DNA from: Betaproteobacteria bacterium HGW-Betaproteobacteria-8
Lineage (GTDB): Bacteria; Pseudomonadota; Gammaproteobacteria; Burkholderiales; Methylophilaceae
NCBI GenBank assembly: GCA_002842135.1
Contig: PHCD01000049.1
Coordinates: forward strand, 1-13,355
DNA length: 13,355 nucleotides
Direction of reading: 5' to 3'
Shown here one piece after another: positions 13,343-13,355 of this stretch. The position numbers and the translations under genes are program-made. Below the pieces are notes generated by a model. It saw only the letters and a list, made by a program, of their open reading frames with translations. It made no database searches and was not told where the DNA came from. Position 1 is the first letter of the stretch. Each line of letters begins with the position of its first letter.

Positions 13343-13355
13343 ATCGGGTAAAATT

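Noticed and set aside
13349..13354. TAAAAT as the -10 box of a divergent gene (possibly purM)
   Set aside because: It matches a -10 box, but no -35 box at 16-18 bp is seen and the gene would lie outside the window.

Overview
The window looks like a chromosomal segment of a betaproteobacterium, most likely from the Nitrosomonadales and related sulfur- or iron-oxidising groups. The reasons are the moderately high GC, the arrangement of an AI-2E/PerM-type permease directly upstream of hda, moaC divergent from a BepA-type M48 protease, a stand-alone soxYZ pair, and a BCAM0308-type zinc protein. The genus cannot be set from this sequence. All genes are protein-coding. I see no tRNA, rRNA, CRISPR array, insertion sequence or prophage.

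Left part (1-4432, + strand). The 3' part of a thiO-like glycine oxidase gene enters from the left edge. After a 231-base gap carrying a candidate promoter and a leader hairpin comes a tight operon: amrB (Memo-like), amrA (AMMECR1) and amrS (a radical SAM enzyme of the PflA-activase type), followed by an alpha/beta hydrolase of the dienelactone-hydrolase type. The first three genes are the complete 'AmmeMemoRadiSam' system. It is widespread and its chemistry is unknown. Spacings are 1 nt, a 4-nt overlap and 24 nt.

Middle part (4438-6497). Two phosphoribosyltransferase genes (one PyrR-like, one COG1926-like) form a minus-strand operon convergent with the hydrolase. Across a 347-base divergent region lies a + strand gene for a 166-residue protein with two CxxC pairs (BCAM0308 / NMD3-like zinc protein). 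Its upstream region repeats, with the same internal spacing, a 20-bp element plus TTGATA also found upstream of amrB. I infer that the amr operon and this zinc-protein gene share a regulator. This is the most interesting signal in the window.

Right-middle part (6558-9325). moaC (molybdopterin precursor synthesis, minus strand) is divergent from bepA-soxY-soxZ: a periplasmic M48 metalloprotease with TPRs, and the two halves of the sulfur-carrier complex. SoxY ends at its active-site cysteine and lacks the usual trailing glycines.

Right part (9312-13342, minus strand). In transcription order there is an AI-2E-family permease, hda (replication-initiation control), a large COG2509-type FAD protein, a DUF3147 membrane protein and a DUF2892 membrane protein. 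The last gene overlaps the end of soxZ tail to tail. The window ends 13 bases upstream of the permease start.
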